A DNA stretch of 64,000 nt from Alphaproteobacteria bacterium (GTDB lineage Bacteria; Pseudomonadota; Alphaproteobacteria; Caulobacterales; Hyphomonadaceae). The notes below the pieces were generated by a model, which ran no database searches, was not told where the DNA came from, and worked only from the letters and a program-made list of their open reading frames with translations. Where the stretch lies: contig JAHJYW010000010.1 in NCBI GenBank assembly GCA_018827375.1, positions 124,001-188,000 on the forward strand, read 5' to 3'. The translations under genes and the position numbers were made by a program. Of the stretch, positions 62,415 through 64,000 are shown piece by piece (the first letter of the stretch is position 1; each line of letters opens with the position of its first letter).

Positions 62415-62936
62415 CTATTTGTCGTCGACGAAGGTGAGGGTGATGGCGCCGAGTTCGGTGTCACCTGAAACTGTGACAGGCGCGGCGCCCTTGGCGGGCC
62501 ATGTGAACGGGATTTGCACCATCTCGCGGCCGCCGACTTCGCGGACGGCTTCGACGGTGAGGACATAGTCTCCGGGCTCCAGTGCACTGAGCGCAGCGGA
62601 GCCGGTGTCAAAGCGCATGCTATGGCTGCCGGGTGCCTGGGTGGGGCCGGAGACGCCGTCGATGGGCATGTCGAGGTCGCGGCCAGCGCGGCGCCACCAC
62701 TGGCGCAGGTCTTTCAGCCACGTCTCGCCTTCGCCTTCAGCGCCGCGTTCCTGCTGGTACCAGACGGCGAGATTTGCCGCGACGGTGTTGTCGGGATTGG
62801 CGATCCAGGCGGCGAGGTAGGGGCGGTGATATTCGGCGACATTGAGCCGGGGGATTTCGACGCCCACTTCCATCGTGTCGGCGAGAGCGGGGGCGGAGAA
62901 GAAGGCCAGTCCGGCCAGGGTCAGGATTGCGCGCAT
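62415..62936 (-). CDS. DUF2271-family periplasmic protein, possible flavinylation target
   Basis: A 173-aa exported protein from ATG 62936 (GAGG upstream); the frame is open to 63269 but that lies in the PepSY gene. Signal peptide ends PALAD. DUF2271 signatures: EIPRLNVAEYHRPYLAAWI, WLKDLRQWWRRAG, DGVSGPTQAPG and PGDYVLTVEAVREVGGREMV. The segment DGVSGPT (residues 93-99) resembles the Dxx(S/T)GAT consensus that ApbE modifies, with Pro instead of Ala. That makes Thr99 a candidate FMN-carrying residue. Confidence 0.82.
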   Translation of the reverse strand: MRAILTLAGLAFFSAPALADTMEVGVEIPRLNVAEYHRPYLAAWIANPDNTVAANLAVWYQQERGAEGEGETWLKDLRQWWRRAGRDLDMPIDGVSGPTQAPGSHSMRFDTGSAALSALEPGDYVLTVEAVREVGGREMVQIPFTWPAKGAAPVTVSGDTELGAITLTFVDDK

Positions 62937-62944
62937 GGGAGGCC

Positions 62945-63607
62945 TCAAAAGTGAACGAAAACAAGGAGAAGAAGGACGGGTATGGCGAGCCCTGCGATGG
63001 TGAGCGGCCATGTGCTGGCGCGCCGGGCCGAGTGGATCTGCAGGAGCCAGAGGCCGGAGAGGCAGAAAAGCATCGTGGCGACAGCGAAAATGTCGAGAAA
63101 CCAGGACCAGGTTGTGCCCGTATTGCGGCCCTTGTGGAGGTCGTTGAGGTAGGCAACGGGGCCGCGGCTGGTGGATTCGTAGATGACTTCGCCCGTCTCG
63201 CGATCGATGCTGACCCACCCGTCGCCGCCCGGACGCGGCAGGGCGACGTAGACGTCCACATCGGTCCACTCGGCGGTCTGGCCTGCGGTGTCAGCGCCGA
63301 GTTCTGTCTTGAGCTGGCGGGCGACAGCCGTCGGCAAGCTGGCGGTCGTGCCGCTATCAGGGCCATCTGCGAGCATGGCTGTCAGGGCCGGGGTGAGGGT
63401 GGTCTCGGCGTCCATGATCACGGGTTTGGCGGTCAGGTCGCCGGCATGGTTGAGCGTAATGCCGGTGGCCGCGAAGAGCAGCATGCCGATCAGGCAGACG
63501 GCGCCTGACATCCAGTGGACCGTGCGAATCTGGCGCTTGATGAAGGCGTAACGCATACGGCGTTTACCGGCTGCGAGCTGCGCATTCTGTATCTGGTTAT
63601 CGGTCAT
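62945..63607 (-). CDS. PepSY-associated TM-helix protein
   Basis: A 220-aa membrane protein: helix 1 at about 31-50 (VHWMSGAVCLIGMLLFAATGI), a periplasmic PepSY-like domain (VYVALPRPGGDGWVSIDRETGEVIYESTSRGPVAYLNDLHKGRNTG), then two C-terminal helices (FLDIFAVATMLFCLSGLWLL and PLTIAGLAIPVLLLLVFVHF). Such proteins accompany iron uptake receptors and are linked to ferric-siderophore reduction. First gene of the PepSY-DUF2271-DUF4198-apbE series. A TTG at 63610 is an alternative start. Confidence 0.88.
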   Translation of the reverse strand: MTDNQIQNAQLAAGKRRMRYAFIKRQIRTVHWMSGAVCLIGMLLFAATGITLNHAGDLTAKPVIMDAETTLTPALTAMLADGPDSGTTASLPTAVARQLKTELGADTAGQTAEWTDVDVYVALPRPGGDGWVSIDRETGEVIYESTSRGPVAYLNDLHKGRNTGTTWSWFLDIFAVATMLFCLSGLWLLQIHSARRASTWPLTIAGLAIPVLLLLVFVHF

Positions 63608-63670
63608 CAAGGGATCAGCAGTTTGGTCAAGTTCATGGGAGGAGGGGCGTGACTAGCACAGCCAAGTGCG

Positions 63671-63695
63671 TTTGCAAGTCATTCTCAGTCGCAAA
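63671..63695. promoter_or_regulatory. Possible Fur-type box upstream of PepSY gene
   Basis: The segment from TTTGCAAGTC through GCAAA has inverted TTTGC/GCAAA ends and an ATTCTCA core like the box at 60554. It lies 64 bases upstream of the PepSY start. Match to the Fur consensus is partial. Confidence 0.4.
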
Positions 63696-63808
63696 TGTCA
63701 CCCTTGCGTGAACATGCGCCTGATTGACCGGAAGGCCTCTGCACCTCATGTCGATATGGCGACGGCACGGCCAATGGCGGGACTGTCTTGAAACGAAAGG
63801 ATGCGGCT

Positions 63809-64000
63809 TTGGCAGAGAAGAGCGAACAGGAGAGCGCCTACAGGCTGGCCGCGCTGGATCAGGATTTCATCCTCGGCGATTCCATGCGCGGGGCGCGCTT
63901 CATGATGGAGTATGCCAAGGCCGAGGAACGGCTACGGGCGCAGAAGATCCTGTCGACGATTGTCGTGTTCGGCAGCGCGCGCATTCGCGAGGATGGCAAT
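63809..64000 (+). CDS. LOG-family (TIGR00730-like) protein, 5' part only
   Basis: Open to the window end, 64 codons. The peptide (AEKSEQESAYRLAALDQDF at the start, STIVVFGSARIREDGN at the edge) matches the N-terminus of long-form LOG/lysine-decarboxylase-like Rossmann proteins, which release cytokinin-type ribosides or act as nucleoside 5'-monophosphate phosphoribohydrolases. TTG 63809, eight bases after AAGG, is my start; TTG 63788 in the same frame is an alternative. The PGGxGTxxE motif would lie beyond the edge. Confidence 0.78.
   Translation, partial: MAEKSEQESAYRLAALDQDFILGDSMRGARFMMEYAKAEERLRAQKILSTIVVFGSARIREDGN

Noticed and set aside
1-64000. CRISPR arrays, tRNA/rRNA genes, IS elements, phage genes
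   Set aside because: Looked for regularly spaced repeats, cloverleaf-like segments, transposase or integrase motifs in the supplied sequence and saw none. A covariance-model or profile search could still find divergent cases.

Overview
The window looks like the chromosome of a GC-rich, heterotrophic alphaproteobacterium, probably of the Hyphomonadaceae/Maricaulales/Caulobacterales type. That placement is inferred from gene content, not computed: five TonB-dependent receptors (TBDRs), many exported lipoprotein enzymes, xylan and L-fucose catabolism, sphingomonad/caulobacter-type receptor-plus-MFS clusters, and an ExbB-ExbD-ExbD-TonB operon. I saw no tRNA, rRNA, CRISPR array, IS element or phage gene.

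Region 1 (1-9184) is a glucuronoxylan locus: a GH10 xylanase cut by the window edge, a GH43 enzyme, a GH115 alpha-glucuronidase, a GH3 exo-glycosidase and an aldose 1-epimerase. Both divergent intergenic regions carry nearly the same 18-base LacI-type operator, but no LacI-family regulator is in the window. Region 2 (9239-14671) is a tightly coupled operon of unknown pathway: two small unknown proteins, an N-acyl-D-amino-acid deacylase-like amidohydrolase, an epoxide-hydrolase-like enzyme, an FAD oxidoreductase and a TetR regulator. A perfect 26-bp palindrome lies over its probable promoter. Region 3 (14785-17150) has a PBP4-type carboxypeptidase lipoprotein, an AT-richer gap and a hypothetical protein.

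Region 4 (17410-36143) is an uptake and L-fucose region. A TetR, a TBDR and a GPH-family symporter come first, then a second TetR and an IclR regulator. The complete non-phosphorylating L-fucose route follows: mutarotase, two cytosolic GH29 alpha-L-fucosidases, fuconate dehydratase, fucose dehydrogenase, fuconolactonase, 2-keto-3-deoxy-fuconate dehydrogenase and diketo-deoxyfuconate hydrolase. A TBDR and a glycerophosphodiesterase lipoprotein close the region. Inverted repeats upstream of the IclR gene and in the fucosidase/mutarotase divergent region are good IclR operator candidates. Region 5 (36432-42130) is AraC regulator, TBDR, MFS permease, alpha/beta hydrolase. Region 6 (42271-50805) is a cell-surface-signalling unit (ECF sigma factor, FecR-type anti-sigma, STN-containing TBDR) followed by an exported Ntn-type penicillin/AHL-acylase-like lipoprotein and an FG-GAP/ASPIC-UnbV lipoprotein.

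Region 7 (50889-55260) is a divergent module: exported truncated hemoglobin and DUF3034 outer-membrane protein on one side, a cupredoxin-like protein and a membrane EAL phosphodiesterase with a degenerate GGDEF domain on the other. Region 8 (55229-63607) is an iron regulon on the minus strand: TBDR with a Fur-box-like site, PiuC-type dioxygenase, ExbB, two ExbD, TonB, plus an ApbE/DUF4198/DUF2271/PepSY-TM cluster likely concerned with flavin-based periplasmic redox chemistry. The window ends in the start of a LOG-family gene. The least explained parts are regions 2, 6 and 7.
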